From assembly GCF_900590755.1 (NCBI RefSeq), contig NZ_UUOC01000001.1:725764-789763 (forward strand): a stretch of DNA of 64,000 bases, read 5' to 3'. Both the position numbers and the translations under genes were made by a program. Shown here in pieces: positions 28,873 through 38,643 of this stretch. Under the pieces are notes generated by a model, which saw nothing but the letters and a program-made list of their open reading frames with translations, had not been told where the DNA came from and did not search any database. The DNA comes from Pseudomonas viridiflava. Lineage in GTDB: Bacteria > Pseudomonadota > Gammaproteobacteria > Pseudomonadales > Pseudomonadaceae. Each line of letters opens with the position of its first letter. Positions within the stretch are counted from its first letter, which is position 1.

Positions 28873-28929
28873 GGGGGGCTCCAGATCGGGGGGCGCCACC
28901 TTAGCCGAAAGCCCCCCGCTAGAAAAGCC

Positions 28930-29535
28930 TCAAAGCAGCGGTTTTAGCGTCGGCCAGACATTTTCCAGCAACTTGCCTTGCGCCCCTGCGGCCGGGTGCA
29001 GCCCGTCGGCCTGCATCAGCTCGGGTATCCCGCCCACGCCCTCAAGGAAAAACGGCACCAGCGGGATATTTTTCTCTGCTGCTACATCGCTGTACACCGC
29101 TTTGAACGCATTGGTGTAACGCGGCCCGTAGTTGGGCGGGATCTGCATGCCCAATAACAGCACCTTGGCGCCCGCCGCTCTGGAGCGATCAATCATCGAC
29201 GCAAGGTTTTGTTGCAATTGAGCAGGCTGCTGGCCGCGCAGGCCATCATTGCCGCCCAGTTCGAGGATCACCAGTTCCGGCTTATGCTCCGCAAGCAGCG
29301 CAGGCAGCCGCGCCTGGCCTCCGGCGCTGGTGTCGCCACTGATCGAGGCATTGACCACTTTGTCAGTGAAACCCTCGTCTTTCATGCGCTGCTCCAGCAA
29401 CGTTACCCACCCCAGACGGGTATCCAGGCCGAAAGCCGCGCTGATACTATCCCCAACGATCAGCACCGTGCCCGCCGCCGCTCCTTGTGACAGCAACAGC
29501 AACCCCAGGCCAGCACTTAAAAACCACGCACGCAT
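28930..29535 (-). CDS. tesA: Periplasmic SGNH esterase / arylesterase (TesA-like)
   Basis: 201 residues. The N-terminal hydrophobic stretch ending AAAG is a signal peptide. The SGNH hydrolase blocks are all present: [10 protein letters not shown] (catalytic S30), [16 protein letters not shown], and DGLHP (D177, H180). The E. coli homologue is acyl-CoA thioesterase I / lysophospholipase L1 in the periplasm. A longer frame to 30063 is antisense to the ABC gene and false; the ATG at 29535 has GGAG 7 bases before. It is divergent from ybbA with only 10 bases between the starts, the arrangement also known in E. coli. Confidence 0.93.
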   Translation of the reverse strand: MRAWFLSAGLGLLLLSQGAAAGTVLIVGDSISAAFGLDTRLGWVTLLEQRMKDEGFTDKVVNASISGDTSAGGQARLPALLAEHKPELVILELGGNDGLRGQQPAQLQQNLASMIDRSRAAGAKVLLLGMQIPPNYGPRYTNAFKAVYSDVAAEKNIPLVPFFLEGVGGIPELMQADGLHPAAGAQGKLLENVWPTLKPLL

Positions 29536-29545
29536 CGGATTCTCC

Positions 29546-30229
29546 ATGAGTGAAAGTATTCTCAGTGCTCTGAGCCTCAGTAAAGTGGTCCCCAGCACCG
29601 AAGGTGACCTGACCATCCTGCACGAACTCTCTCTGGAACTAAACAAGGGCGACAGTCTGGCTATCGTCGGCGCGTCCGGTTCCGGCAAGTCCACCCTGCT
29701 TGGTCTGCTGGCTGGCCTGGACCTGCCCAGCGCTGGCGCAGTGGTGCTGGCCGGTCGTAACCTCAGCGAGCTGGACGAAGACCAACGCGCCCGGGTTCGT
29801 GCCGAGCACGTGGGTTTTGTGTTCCAGTCGTTCCAGTTGCTCGACAGCCTCAACGCGCTGGAAAACGTCATGCTGCCAATGGAACTGGAAGGCCGCAAAG
29901 ACGCCCGGGAACAAGCCCGCGTGTTGCTTGAGCGCGTCGGGTTGGGCAAACGTCTGACCCACACACCGCGCCAGTTGTCCGGCGGCGAGCAGCAACGGGT
30001 CGCCATCGCCCGGGCCTTTGCCGCCGACCCGGCCGTACTGTTTGCCGATGAACCCACCGGCAATCTGGACAGTCAGACCGGAGAGCGCATCAGCGACTTG
30101 CTGTTCGAACTGAACAAGGAACGCGGCACGACTCTGGTGCTGGTCACCCACGATGAACGCCTGGCCCATCGCTGCCGCCGTCTGATTCGTCTGGAAGGTG
30201 GCCGCCTGGTCGCCCCACTGGAGCCTTGA
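29546..30229 (+). CDS. ybbA: ABC transporter ATP-binding protein (YbbA)
   Basis: 227 residues, the LolD/MacB class. Walker [11 protein letters not shown]-loop FVFQSFQLL, signature [15 protein letters not shown], Walker [14 protein letters not shown] and the switch histidine [10 protein letters not shown] are all intact. It should power the FtsX-like permease YbbP, whose gene overlaps its stop by one base (TGATG). The reading frame is open back to 29249 but that part is antisense to tesA. Members of this class often act on lipids or lipoproteins at the periplasmic face rather than import solutes. Confidence 0.92.
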   Translation: MSESILSALSLSKVVPSTEGDLTILHELSLELNKGDSLAIVGASGSGKSTLLGLLAGLDLPSAGAVVLAGRNLSELDEDQRARVRAEHVGFVFQSFQLLDSLNALENVMLPMELEGRKDAREQARVLLERVGLGKRLTHTPRQLSGGEQQRVAIARAFAADPAVLFADEPTGNLDSQTGERISDLLFELNKERGTTLVLVTHDERLAHRCRRLIRLEGGRLVAPLEP

Positions 30230-32736
30230 TGGTACGCCTGCCGTTTCTCCGTCTGCTGACCCTCGCCACTCGCCAACTGCTGCGCGATGCTCGCGCCGGA
30301 GAATTGCGAGTCCTGTTCTTTGCCCTGCTGGTGGCCGTGGCCGCCAGCACCGCCATCGGTTATTTCGGCGCCCGCCTCAATGGCGCGATGCTGCTGCGTG
30401 CAACCGAGTTTCTCGGTGCCGACCTGGTCGTTGAAGGCTCAAGCCCGGCCAAGCCGGAGCAAATCCAGGCCGGTGAAGCACTGAAGCTCGATCATGCGCA
30501 AATCGTGGTGTTTTCTACTGTGATCGCCACCGACGCCGGTATTCAGTTGTCCAGCATCAAGGCCGTGGACACGGCCTATCCGCTGCGCGGCGAACTGAAA
30601 AGCGCAGCCGACCTGTATCAACCCGAAGAAGTCGGCCGTGGCCCGAAACCCGGAGAAGCATGGGCTGAATCGCGGCTGTTCCCGGCGGTAGACCTGAAAG
30701 TCGGTGACAACATCGACGTCGGTTCAAAAACCCTCAAACTGACCCGTGTACTGACTTACGAACCGGATCGTGCAGGCAACTTTTATAGCCTCACCCCTCG
30801 GGTAATGATCAACCTCGCCGACCTGCAAGCCACCGGTGTCGTGCAACCGGGCAGCCGGGTCAGCTATCGGGAAATGTGGAGCGGCCCGCCGCAAGCGCTG
30901 GCCGCCTATCGCAAGGCCATCGAGTCCGCCCTTGAACCTCACCAGGAAATAAAAGACGCCCGGGACGGCAGCCAGCAGATTGGCGGCGCACTGGGTAAGG
31001 CCGAGCGTTATCTGAACATGGCCAGTCTGGTGGCTGTGCTGTTGGCCGGTGTCGCGGTTGCACTGTCTGCGGCACGTTTTGCCGTGCGTCGTTTCGATGC
31101 CAGCGCGCTGATGCGCTGCCTGGGCTTGTCGCGCAGCGAAGCCTTGGTGTTATTCAGCCTGCAACTGGCGATGCTGGGCCTACTGGCAAGCCTGAGCGGT
31201 GCGCTGCTGGGCTGGCTGGCACAACTGGCGCTGTTTGGCCTGCTTCATGATCTTCTGCCTGCAACGGTTCCTCCAGGCGGCGTGCTGCCTGCCTTGGCCG
31301 GGATCGGCACCGGGTTGGTGGCGCTGGCCGGTTTTGCCCTGCCACCGCTCGCTGCGCTGGGCAGAGTGCCGCCGCTGCGGGTATTGCGTCGGGACATGCT
31401 GCCGATTCCGGCCAGTTCCTGGTTGGTCTATGGCGCTGCCCTGCTCGCCCTTGGCTTGATCATGTGGCGCCTGAGCCTGGATCTGGTGCTGACCTTCGCC
31501 TTGCTGGGCGGCGGCGTGATTGCCGCGCTGGTGCTGGGCGGCCTGTTGTTGCTGACCCTGAAAAGCCTGCGCCGTCTGCTGGCCGGTGCTTCATTGCCAT
31601 GGCGTCTGGGTCTGGGTCAGTTGCTGCGTTATCCGCTGGCCGCTGCCGGGCAATCCCTGGCGTTTGGTCTGATCCTGCTGTCCATGGGCTTGATTGCCCT
31701 GCTGCGCGGCGAACTGCTGGATACCTGGCAGAACCAGTTGCCCAAAGACGCGCCGAACTATTTCGTGCTCAACGTGCTGCCGGATCAGAAGGACGCCTTC
31801 GCGCAACAGATCAGCAAGCTCTCGCCCCACGCTGCGCCGCTTTATCCGGTAGTACCAGGCCGCTTGATGAACATCAACGATGAGCCGGTGAACAACTTCG
31901 TCACCAAGGACTCGCGGGGCGAAAACGCGACCCGCCGTGATCTGAACCTGACCTGGGCCGCCAACCTGCCGGAAGGCAACACCCTGACCGCCGGTAACTG
32001 GTGGCCAGCCAACGGCGAAACCAGCGCAGTGCCGGGGGTTTCGGTGGAAACCAAGCTGGCGGAAAGCTTGCAGATCAAGCTGGGTGACAAGCTGAGCTTC
32101 ACGGTGGGCGGCCTGAGTCGCGATGCCGTGGTCACCAGCTTGCGGGACGTCAATTGGGACACCTTCCAGCCCAACTTCTTCATCATCTTCCAGCCCGGCA
32201 CCTTGCAGGATTTGCCGACCACCTACATGACCAGCTTCTATCTGCCTGCTGGCAACGACAAGCAGATCGTCGAGCTGTCGCGGACCTTCCCGGCGATCAG
32301 CATTCTGGGTGTCGAAGCGTTACTGGCCCAAGTGCGCAGCATCCTCGATCAAGTCACCCTGGCGGTGCAGTTCGTGTTGCTGTTCGTGCTGGCAGCCGGT
32401 GTTGCGGTGTTGTTCTCGGGCTTGCAGGCAACGCTGGATGAGCGCATTCGCCAGGGCGCGCTGGTCCGTGCATTGGGTGCCGAGCGCGCGTTGCTGATCA
32501 AGGCGCGACGGATCGAGTTCGGGCTGTTGGGCGCGGTCAGTGGTCTGTTGGCGGCCCTGGGTTGCGAGCTGGTGACTTTCGTCTTGTATCGCTACGCCTT
32601 CTCCCTGCAATGGGCTCCTCACCCGTGGCTGTTGCTGCTGCCCGTGATAGGTGCCTTGCTGGTCGGTGGTGCAGGAGTTTTCGGCACGCGCCGCGCCTTG
32701 AATGTCAGCCCCCTGACAGTGCTGCGCGATGGCTGA
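30229..32736 (+). CDS. ybbP: ABC transporter permease, FtsX-like (YbbP)
   Basis: 835 residues. One N-terminal membrane segment (about 20-42), a large periplasmic domain, three segments forming the first FtsX domain (about 262-385), further hydrophobic segments (about 396-445), a second periplasmic domain, and a second FtsX domain at the end (about 700-835, including VQFVLLFVLAAGVAVLFSG and RQGALVRALGAERALL). This is the YbbP layout with ten predicted segments. The start ATG at 30229 overlaps the ybbA stop; the reading that begins with TTG at 30226 adds one residue only. The substrate is unknown. Confidence 0.9.
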   Translation: MVRLPFLRLLTLATRQLLRDARAGELRVLFFALLVAVAASTAIGYFGARLNGAMLLRATEFLGADLVVEGSSPAKPEQIQAGEALKLDHAQIVVFSTVIATDAGIQLSSIKAVDTAYPLRGELKSAADLYQPEEVGRGPKPGEAWAESRLFPAVDLKVGDNIDVGSKTLKLTRVLTYEPDRAGNFYSLTPRVMINLADLQATGVVQPGSRVSYREMWSGPPQALAAYRKAIESALEPHQEIKDARDGSQQIGGALGKAERYLNMASLVAVLLAGVAVALSAARFAVRRFDASALMRCLGLSRSEALVLFSLQLAMLGLLASLSGALLGWLAQLALFGLLHDLLPATVPPGGVLPALAGIGTGLVALAGFALPPLAALGRVPPLRVLRRDMLPIPASSWLVYGAALLALGLIMWRLSLDLVLTFALLGGGVIAALVLGGLLLLTLKSLRRLLAGASLPWRLGLGQLLRYPLAAAGQSLAFGLILLSMGLIALLRGELLDTWQNQLPKDAPNYFVLNVLPDQKDAFAQQISKLSPHAAPLYPVVPGRLMNINDEPVNNFVTKDSRGENATRRDLNLTWAANLPEGNTLTAGNWWPANGETSAVPGVSVETKLAESLQIKLGDKLSFTVGGLSRDAVVTSLRDVNWDTFQPNFFIIFQPGTLQDLPTTYMTSFYLPAGNDKQIVELSRTFPAISILGVEALLAQVRSILDQVTLAVQFVLLFVLAAGVAVLFSGLQATLDERIRQGALVRALGAERALLIKARRIEFGLLGAVSGLLAALGCELVTFVLYRYAFSLQWAPHPWLLLLPVIGALLVGGAGVFGTRRALNVSPLTVLRDG

Positions 32737-32832
32737 TGGCCTATAGGCCGGGACGGTGCGGCTCACTCTGAGCCGCTGCCACCCTCCCCGCACCAATGCT
32801 GATCAGGTGAGGCGGCAGATGCCCTGAAAACT

Positions 32833-33318
32833 CTACTGCGCAGCGTGTACGCCGTACGAGATCTCATTGATCCACCACAGCACTTCGCCACTCGGGGTTT
32901 GTACGATGGCCTCATCGCCCACTTCTTTTTTCAGAAGTGCGCGCGCCATGGGCGAATCAATCGAGATGTAATCGTTGCGACCATAAATCTCGTCGTACCC
33001 CACGACTCTGAATTTCTTGATTTCCCCGGCTTCATTTTCAATTTCCACCCAGGCCCCAAAAAACACCTTCCCCTCCTGCTCAGCTGAATACTCGACAACT
33101 CGCACATCCTCAAGCCGCTTGCGCAAGTAGCGGACCCTGCGGTCGATTTCACGCAGCAGTTTCTTGTTGTACTGGTAATCGGCGTTTTCACTGCGATCAC
33201 CGAGCGACGCTGCCCAAGTGACCTTGCGAGTGGTATCCGGTCGCTTGACTCGCCAGAGGTGGTCGAGCTCTTGCTTGAGAGCATCGTGACCTTCCTTCGT
33301 AATAATGTTTGTACTCAA
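32833..33318 (-). CDS. greB: Transcription elongation factor GreB
   Basis: 161 residues. The N-terminal coiled coil (about 1-80) carries the acidic tip around LGDRSENADYQYNKK, which enters the RNA polymerase channel to make it cut stalled transcripts; the C-terminal FKBP-like domain includes DYISIDSPMARALLKKEVGD. The basic stretch RRVRYLRKRLEDV and the sequence around the tip favour GreB over GreA. The start is TTG at 33318; no better in-frame start gives the conserved TNIITKEGHDAL beginning. Confidence 0.93.
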   Translation of the reverse strand: MSTNIITKEGHDALKQELDHLWRVKRPDTTRKVTWAASLGDRSENADYQYNKKLLREIDRRVRYLRKRLEDVRVVEYSAEQEGKVFFGAWVEIENEAGEIKKFRVVGYDEIYGRNDYISIDSPMARALLKKEVGDEAIVQTPSGEVLWWINEISYGVHAAQ

Positions 33319-33675
33319 GAACGAATTCCCACGGGGATTTTTCAGGTTATAACGCCTGCACGGTCCATATCGGCTAATGAAACCTTGATGGCCTAAGGTG
33401 CCGCGACGCAGACCGTATCATAACGTCAGCGCGACAAACCCATGCCGGGTAAAACCCGCCCCCCTATACCAAGGTATCGTTTGCCGTCCTTTTGCGTGGT
33501 GGCGAACAGCGCCCCCAATCCCTAACCTAGCGCTTGTCCTCGCGTCCTGCAGCGACATGCTCGTAGCGACTGCACATTGGTTTTCACTGCCCCGTTCATG
33601 TGGTCCCGCTATCGACCGCAGGTCAGGTTACGTGCGCACTTTGGCATTTACCTGGGGATTTTGACGAGGTGAATC
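33319..33675. other. Gene-free 357-bp gap between divergent greB and the ABC operon
   Basis: The stretch should hold the two divergent promoters. No repeat of the REP types seen elsewhere was found. An 88-codon frame at 33398-33664 has no ribosome site and no recognisable feature, and it was not accepted. Confidence 0.5.
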
Positions 33676-35430
33676 ATGCGTCTTACATCTGCTAATCCTG
33701 TTGCGCACTCGGCTGCCCGGCAATCCTTGCCCCGTAGCGGCTCATCCCTGTGGGCGTCTTTCGGCTTTTTCAGTCTGGTGGCGCTGGGGGCGATGCTGTT
33801 CTTTCACGGTGTCGAGCAAATGAGCCAACCGTTGACGGCACTCCAGTCCGCGCCGGTGTCACTGGAACTCGGCCACTTGCCCGACTACGCCTTGCGTACC
33901 ACCCTGCGCATGTTCGCGGCGCTGGCGGTTTCGTTACTGTTCACCCTGGTCATCGCCACGCTGGCGGCCAAGAGCCGCAAGGCGGAGCTGATCATCCTGC
34001 CCGCGCTGGACATTCTGCAGTCGGTGCCAGTGCTGGGGTTTCTGACTTTTACGGTCAGTTTTTTCATGGGGCTGTTCCCCGGCCGCCAGTGGGGGGTGGA
34101 GTGCGCGGCGATTTTCGCTATTTTCACCAGTCAGGTATGGAACATGACGTTCAGCTTCTATCAGTCGCTGAAAACGGTGCCCAACGATCTGTATGAAGTG
34201 AGCCGCCAGTTCAAATTCTCCGCCTTTCACCGCTTCGTCAGGCTGGAGTTGCCGTTCGCCATGCCAGGGCTGGTATGGAACATGATGATGTCGATGTCCG
34301 GTGGCTGGTTTTTCGTCGTGGCGTCCGAAGCCATTACCGTAGGTGACACCAGCGTCAATCTTCCTGGCATCGGTTCGTGGCTCGCCCTGGCAATTGCTCA
34401 GAAGGACATCGCGGCAATCGTCTGGGCAGTGGCGGCCATGGCGGTGGTGATCCTGATTTACGATCAGTTGCTGTTCCGCTCCGTCGTCGCCTGGGCCGAC
34501 AAGTTTCGTTTCGAGCAAACGGCATCACAAAAGCGTCCGCGCTCCTGGATGTATGACCTCGTAAGAGCCACCGGCCTGATGCCTGTTGTAATGCGTGGGG
34601 TTACCCAAATCGTGGACCGGCTCGTACTGGTGAGAATGCCAGGGTTCGCAGTGCTGCCGAGACGAATGTCCAACGCCCGCTTCACTCGGGCTACCGATGT
34701 TGCCTGGCTGGGTGTGGTGCTGGTGGCCTGCGCCATCGGCAGTCTGTACGTCGCACGTTTTATCGGCACCACACTTGGGCTGGAAGACGTGTTGCATGCC
34801 TTCGGCCTTGGGCTCACGACCATGACCCGGGTCGCGGCGCTGATCATTATCGCCAGCGCCATCTGGGTACCCATCGGCGTATGGGTCGGCTTGAATCCGG
34901 TGTGGGCCGAGCGCCTGCAACCTCTGGCGCAATTTCTCGCGGCGTTCCCTGCCAACGTCCTGTTCCCGTTCGCGGTGATTGCCATCGTCGGCCTGCAGTT
35001 GAATCCGGATATCTGGCTGTCACCGCTGATGGTGCTGGGCACGCAGTGGTACATCCTGTTCAACGTGATTGCTGGCGCCAGCGCGATCCCGACTGATTTG
35101 CGCGAAGCCGCACGAATGTTCGACATGCGTGGCTGGCAGTGGTGGCGCCAGGTCGCCTTGCCAGCGATTTTTCCTTACTACATCACGGGCGCGCTGACCG
35201 CCGCCGGTGGCTCGTGGAACGCCAGTATCGTTGCTGAGTCGGTGGCCTGGGGAGATGAACATTTGCAGGCATCGGGGCTGGGTTCGTTTATCGCCCAGGC
35301 AACGGAGGCCGGGGACTTTCCCCGTGTGGCATTGGGCATTGTGGTGATGTCGCTGTTTGTTGTCGGTTTCAATCGCCTGCTGTGGCGCCCTTTGTACCGC
35401 TATGCCGAACGCCGTTTGCGTCTTGATTGA
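33676..35430 (+). CDS. ABC transporter permease, fused double domain (nitrate/sulfonate type)
   Basis: 584 residues. Two permease halves of the BPD_transp_1 kind are joined: the first (about 70-275) has an EAA-like loop at LYEVSRQFKFSAFHRF, the second (about 380-570) at LREAARMFDMRGWQWWRQ. Membrane segments flank both. Linker about 280-350. This fused form goes with the AAA-associated ATPase encoded next, within the nitrate/sulfonate/bicarbonate importer class. GAGGTG precedes the ATG at 33676. No periplasmic binding protein gene lies near, which is unusual for an importer. The substrate is unknown. Confidence 0.85.
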   Translation: MRLTSANPVAHSAARQSLPRSGSSLWASFGFFSLVALGAMLFFHGVEQMSQPLTALQSAPVSLELGHLPDYALRTTLRMFAALAVSLLFTLVIATLAAKSRKAELIILPALDILQSVPVLGFLTFTVSFFMGLFPGRQWGVECAAIFAIFTSQVWNMTFSFYQSLKTVPNDLYEVSRQFKFSAFHRFVRLELPFAMPGLVWNMMMSMSGGWFFVVASEAITVGDTSVNLPGIGSWLALAIAQKDIAAIVWAVAAMAVVILIYDQLLFRSVVAWADKFRFEQTASQKRPRSWMYDLVRATGLMPVVMRGVTQIVDRLVLVRMPGFAVLPRRMSNARFTRATDVAWLGVVLVACAIGSLYVARFIGTTLGLEDVLHAFGLGLTTMTRVAALIIIASAIWVPIGVWVGLNPVWAERLQPLAQFLAAFPANVLFPFAVIAIVGLQLNPDIWLSPLMVLGTQWYILFNVIAGASAIPTDLREAARMFDMRGWQWWRQVALPAIFPYYITGALTAAGGSWNASIVAESVAWGDEHLQASGLGSFIAQATEAGDFPRVALGIVVMSLFVVGFNRLLWRPLYRYAERRLRLD

Positions 35431-35442
35431 GGAGTGAAGCAC

Positions 35443-36747
35443 ATGAATGTCATGCACAAGCAGTGCCTGGTGGATGTACGCGAAGTGCGGCATGTTTATG
35501 GCACTCCCGGCGGGACGGAGCGGCTGGTGCTGGACAATGTCGACATGCGTTTGAACGAGGGCGAAATCGTCGGCCTGCTCGGACGCTCAGGCTCTGGCAA
35601 GTCGACCTTGCTACGCTCGATAGCCGGTCTGGTTTCACCGACTTCAGGCGTCGTGGATTTTCCGCTGGACCCTCATGGCTTGCCCAGTTCGGTGAGCATG
35701 GTGTTCCAGAGTTTTGCGCTGTTTCCATGGCTGACGGTTCTGCAGAATGTCGAGGTTGGCCTTGAGGCGCGGCATGTGCCTGCGCCCGAGCGGCGCAAGC
35801 GGGCCTTGGCGGCTATTGACCTGATCGGTCTGGACGGTTTTGAAAGCGCCTACCCCAAGGAATTGTCAGGGGGCATGCGCCAGCGGGTGGGTCTGGCCCG
35901 GGCGCTGGTCGTAGACCCCAACGTGCTGCTGATGGACGAGCCGTTCTCGGCGCTGGATGTGCTGACGGCGCAAACCCTTCGCGCCGAACTGCTCGACCTC
36001 TGGTACGAGGGGCGGATGCCCATCAAATCAATCCTGATGGTCACTCACAATATTGAAGAAGCAGTACTGATGTGTGATCGCATCCTGCTGCTCTCGTGCA
36101 ACCCTGGCCGGGTGATGAGTGAAATCGAGGTCGATCTGCCACAACCGCGCAACCGTCTGGACCCGCTGTTCCAGAGCCTGGTCGAGCAAATCTACGTTCA
36201 GATGACTGGCACCGGCGAGGTCGATGCGCCACGTCAGGGATTATTTCCCGGAATGGGCGTCAGCATGGTTCTGCCCTCTGTATCGACCAACGCCCTGGCG
36301 GGATTGATCGTGGCGGTGAGTGGGCACCCGTACGATGGCCGCGCTGACTTGCCGGCGCTGGCCAGCACACTGCAGTATTCTGCCGATGAGCTTTTCCCGA
36401 TCGCCGAAGTGCTGCAACTCATGCGCTTTGCCGAACTGCAGGGTGGCGACATCCAATTGCTGCCAGCGGCACGCCGTTATCTGCAGTCCGATGTCGATGG
36501 ACGCAAACAGCTGTTCGCCCAGCATTTACTCAGCTATGTACCTCTGGTTGCTCACGTACGCCGCGTGCTGGATGATCGCTCCAGCCGCACCGCGCCCGCC
36601 AGACGGTTTCGCGACGAACTGGAGGACTTCATGTCCGAGCAGGACGCGGCTGCGACGCTGGATTGCGTGACGCAATGGGGACGTTACGCCGAGCTGTACG
36701 CCTATGACGAAACGGCTGATTTGTTCAGCCTGGAAAACCCGTCCTGA
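35443..36747 (+). CDS. ABC transporter ATP-binding protein with AAA-associated C-terminal domain
   Basis: 434 residues. The ATPase domain (about 10-245) shows Walker A LGRSGSGKST, signature LSGGMRQRVGLARAL, Walker B VLLMDEPFSALD and VTHNIEEAV. From about residue 285 on, a second domain (LAGLIVAVSGHPYDGRADL to about 420) resembles the AAA-associated C-terminal domain (PF09821) found on this transporter class. The ATG at 35443 has GGAG 8 bases ahead; a GTG at 35434 lies inside that ribosome site and was rejected. The gene begins 12 bases after the permease stop. The extra domain may sense a ligand or regulate transport. Confidence 0.88.
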   Translation: MNVMHKQCLVDVREVRHVYGTPGGTERLVLDNVDMRLNEGEIVGLLGRSGSGKSTLLRSIAGLVSPTSGVVDFPLDPHGLPSSVSMVFQSFALFPWLTVLQNVEVGLEARHVPAPERRKRALAAIDLIGLDGFESAYPKELSGGMRQRVGLARALVVDPNVLLMDEPFSALDVLTAQTLRAELLDLWYEGRMPIKSILMVTHNIEEAVLMCDRILLLSCNPGRVMSEIEVDLPQPRNRLDPLFQSLVEQIYVQMTGTGEVDAPRQGLFPGMGVSMVLPSVSTNALAGLIVAVSGHPYDGRADLPALASTLQYSADELFPIAEVLQLMRFAELQGGDIQLLPAARRYLQSDVDGRKQLFAQHLLSYVPLVAHVRRVLDDRSSRTAPARRFRDELEDFMSEQDAAATLDCVTQWGRYAELYAYDETADLFSLENPS

Positions 36748-36786
36748 CAGGATGCATTTCCGGTGACGACGGCAAGAGGAGCAGTG

Positions 36787-37851
36787 ATGCAAGAGAAGAA
36801 CAGGCTGGAGCGGGCTAAATTGGCCATTCGCCTTGCGCTGCTGCTGGGCCTGGCGCTGGGTATCACGATAGCCGACACCCTCACCAGTCTGGAAATTGCG
36901 GCGGGGGTATTTCAGATCCTGGTGGTGCTGATTGCTGTCAGCTTCCTGCCCGCACGGGGTGTAGTCGCCATCGCGGCCATTTGCATGATATTGACCGTTG
37001 TCAGCTACCGACTCACACGTTTCGGTGAGGCCGAAGCAGGACTGATCAACTGTCTGATCAGCCTCGCCGCTATTGCCTGTACCACTTACCTGGCGTTACG
37101 CATGTCTGCCGCGATGCAAGCCGTGCATCAAGCCCGCGAGCAGTTGGAACGCAGCGCCCGAACCAACATGCTTGGGGCACTGACAGCCTCTATTGCCCAC
37201 GAAGTGAATCAGCCGCTGGCGGCCATTGCCACCAGCGGCAATGCTTCGCTGCGCTGGATGGCAGCGCAACCGCCCAACCTTGCAAAAGCCAGCCAGGCGG
37301 TAAAGAGAATCATCGCCGATGCCCATCGGGCCAGTGAAATCATTGCCCGGATACGCAGCATGGCCCAGCGTAAACCTCCGACGAAGGAGTGGTTGAATGT
37401 CGCTGATACGGTTGCTGGCACGCTTGAGTTGCTACACAGCGAACTTGACCGGCAGGGCATCACCCTGCGCGTGGAAATTCCCTCAGGGCTGCCACCCATG
37501 CTGGCAGACAGGGTGCAGATCCCCCAGGTGCTGTTGAACCTGGTGATGAACGCCATGGAAGCCATGCGGGATATAGACCCGGACTGCCGTATCCTGCTTC
37601 TTACGGTTGAACACGACCTGCATACCTCGCTGCACTTCGCGATCTGCGATCAGGGCGTTGGTCTGGCTGTACAGGATAGCGAGCGGGTTTTCGATACCTT
37701 CTACACGACGAAAAACGAAGGCATGGGCATCGGGTTAGCCATCAGCCGTGCGATTATCGAAGCGCATGAGGGCCGTATCTGGGCCAGCGTCAACCCGGAG
37801 ATTGGCGCCACCTTCCATTTCACCCTGCCTACCGTTTACAGAGAGGACTGA
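36787..37851 (+). CDS. Membrane sensor histidine kinase
   Basis: 354 residues. Three or four membrane segments (about 14-108) form a small sensor with almost no periplasmic loop. A coiled linker leads to the dimerisation helix SIAHEVNQPLAAIA with phospho-acceptor H138, then N box NLVMNAMEAM, G1 DQGVGL, and G2 GMGIGLAIS. The HEVNQPL form is that of FixL/DctB-type kinases, which pair with FixJ-type regulators like the next gene. The ATG at 36787 has GAGGAG ahead; a GTG at 36763 lacks one. The stop overlaps the regulator start by one base. The membrane sensor and the transporter upstream suggest that transport is sensed, which is inference. Confidence 0.88.
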   Translation: MQEKNRLERAKLAIRLALLLGLALGITIADTLTSLEIAAGVFQILVVLIAVSFLPARGVVAIAAICMILTVVSYRLTRFGEAEAGLINCLISLAAIACTTYLALRMSAAMQAVHQAREQLERSARTNMLGALTASIAHEVNQPLAAIATSGNASLRWMAAQPPNLAKASQAVKRIIADAHRASEIIARIRSMAQRKPPTKEWLNVADTVAGTLELLHSELDRQGITLRVEIPSGLPPMLADRVQIPQVLLNLVMNAMEAMRDIDPDCRILLLTVEHDLHTSLHFAICDQGVGLAVQDSERVFDTFYTTKNEGMGIGLAISRAIIEAHEGRIWASVNPEIGATFHFTLPTVYRED

Positions 37852-38489
37852 TGAAAGACGCTGTCGCTGCACCCATGGCCGACGCTCTGGTTTATGTCGT
37901 CGATGACGACTTTTCGGTGCGCGCCTCTCTGGAAGATTTATTGGCCTCCGTCGGGCTCAATAGCATGACGTTCGGATCGACCCGCGAATTCGTTGAGTTT
38001 CAACGTCCGGATGCGCCAGGCTGCCTGATTCTGGATGTGCGCATGCCAGGGATGAGCGGGCTCGACTTTCAGGATGAAATGCTGCGCTCCGGTATTTTGC
38101 TGCCGGTGATATTCATCACGGCCCATGGCGACATCCCCATGTCAGTGCGGGCGATGAAAGCGGGCGCTCTGGAGTTTTTGACCAAGCCATTTCGTGAGCA
38201 GGACTTGCTCGACGCCATCTCCCGGGGCTTGAGCCATGATCGCCTGAGGCGAGGAGCAGCCGATGCGCTGGCTGAGCTGCAATGCCGCCTTGTCAGCCTC
38301 ACCGAGGGTGAGCGCAAGGTCATGGATCTGGTAGTGACCGGGCTGTTGAATAAACAGATCGCCGCAAAACTGGGCGTCAGTGAAGTGACCGTGAAAGTCC
38401 GACGCGGCGCCTTGATGCGCAAAATGCAAGCGGACTCCCTGGCCACGCTGGTCAAGCTCTCGGAGCGACTCAAAGTGAAGGGTCATTAG
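37851..38489 (+). CDS. FixJ-family response regulator
   Basis: 212 residues. Receiver domain (about 13-125): acidic pair VVDDD, phospho-acceptor D62 in LILDVRMPGMSG, the switch Thr in FITAHGD, and the conserved lysine in LTKPFREQ. LuxR-type helix-turn-helix (about 148-205): LTEGERKVMDLVVTGLLNKQIA, ending SEVTVKVRRGALMRKM. It starts on the last base of the kinase stop (TGATG). No target operator could be picked out, but the transporter operon and the phospholipase gene that follows are natural candidates. Confidence 0.9.
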   Translation: MKDAVAAPMADALVYVVDDDFSVRASLEDLLASVGLNSMTFGSTREFVEFQRPDAPGCLILDVRMPGMSGLDFQDEMLRSGILLPVIFITAHGDIPMSVRAMKAGALEFLTKPFREQDLLDAISRGLSHDRLRRGAADALAELQCRLVSLTEGERKVMDLVVTGLLNKQIAAKLGVSEVTVKVRRGALMRKMQADSLATLVKLSERLKVKGH

Positions 38490-38643
38490 GCTGGGTACCT
38501 GCAACAACTATCCACCACCGTTACCTTTCGCAATACCTCTAGCCTCTCCCACCTTTGACAGTCTGATCATATAAACCAGACTGTCCGTCAGCGCGTGCAC
38601 AAGACGTGAGAAGCGCTCCCTCAAACATGTCAAGGATGACAAC

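Noticed and set aside
33398..33664. 88-codon frame before the ABC permease gene
   Set aside because: No ribosome site, no motif, and it would occupy the promoter region of two divergent genes.
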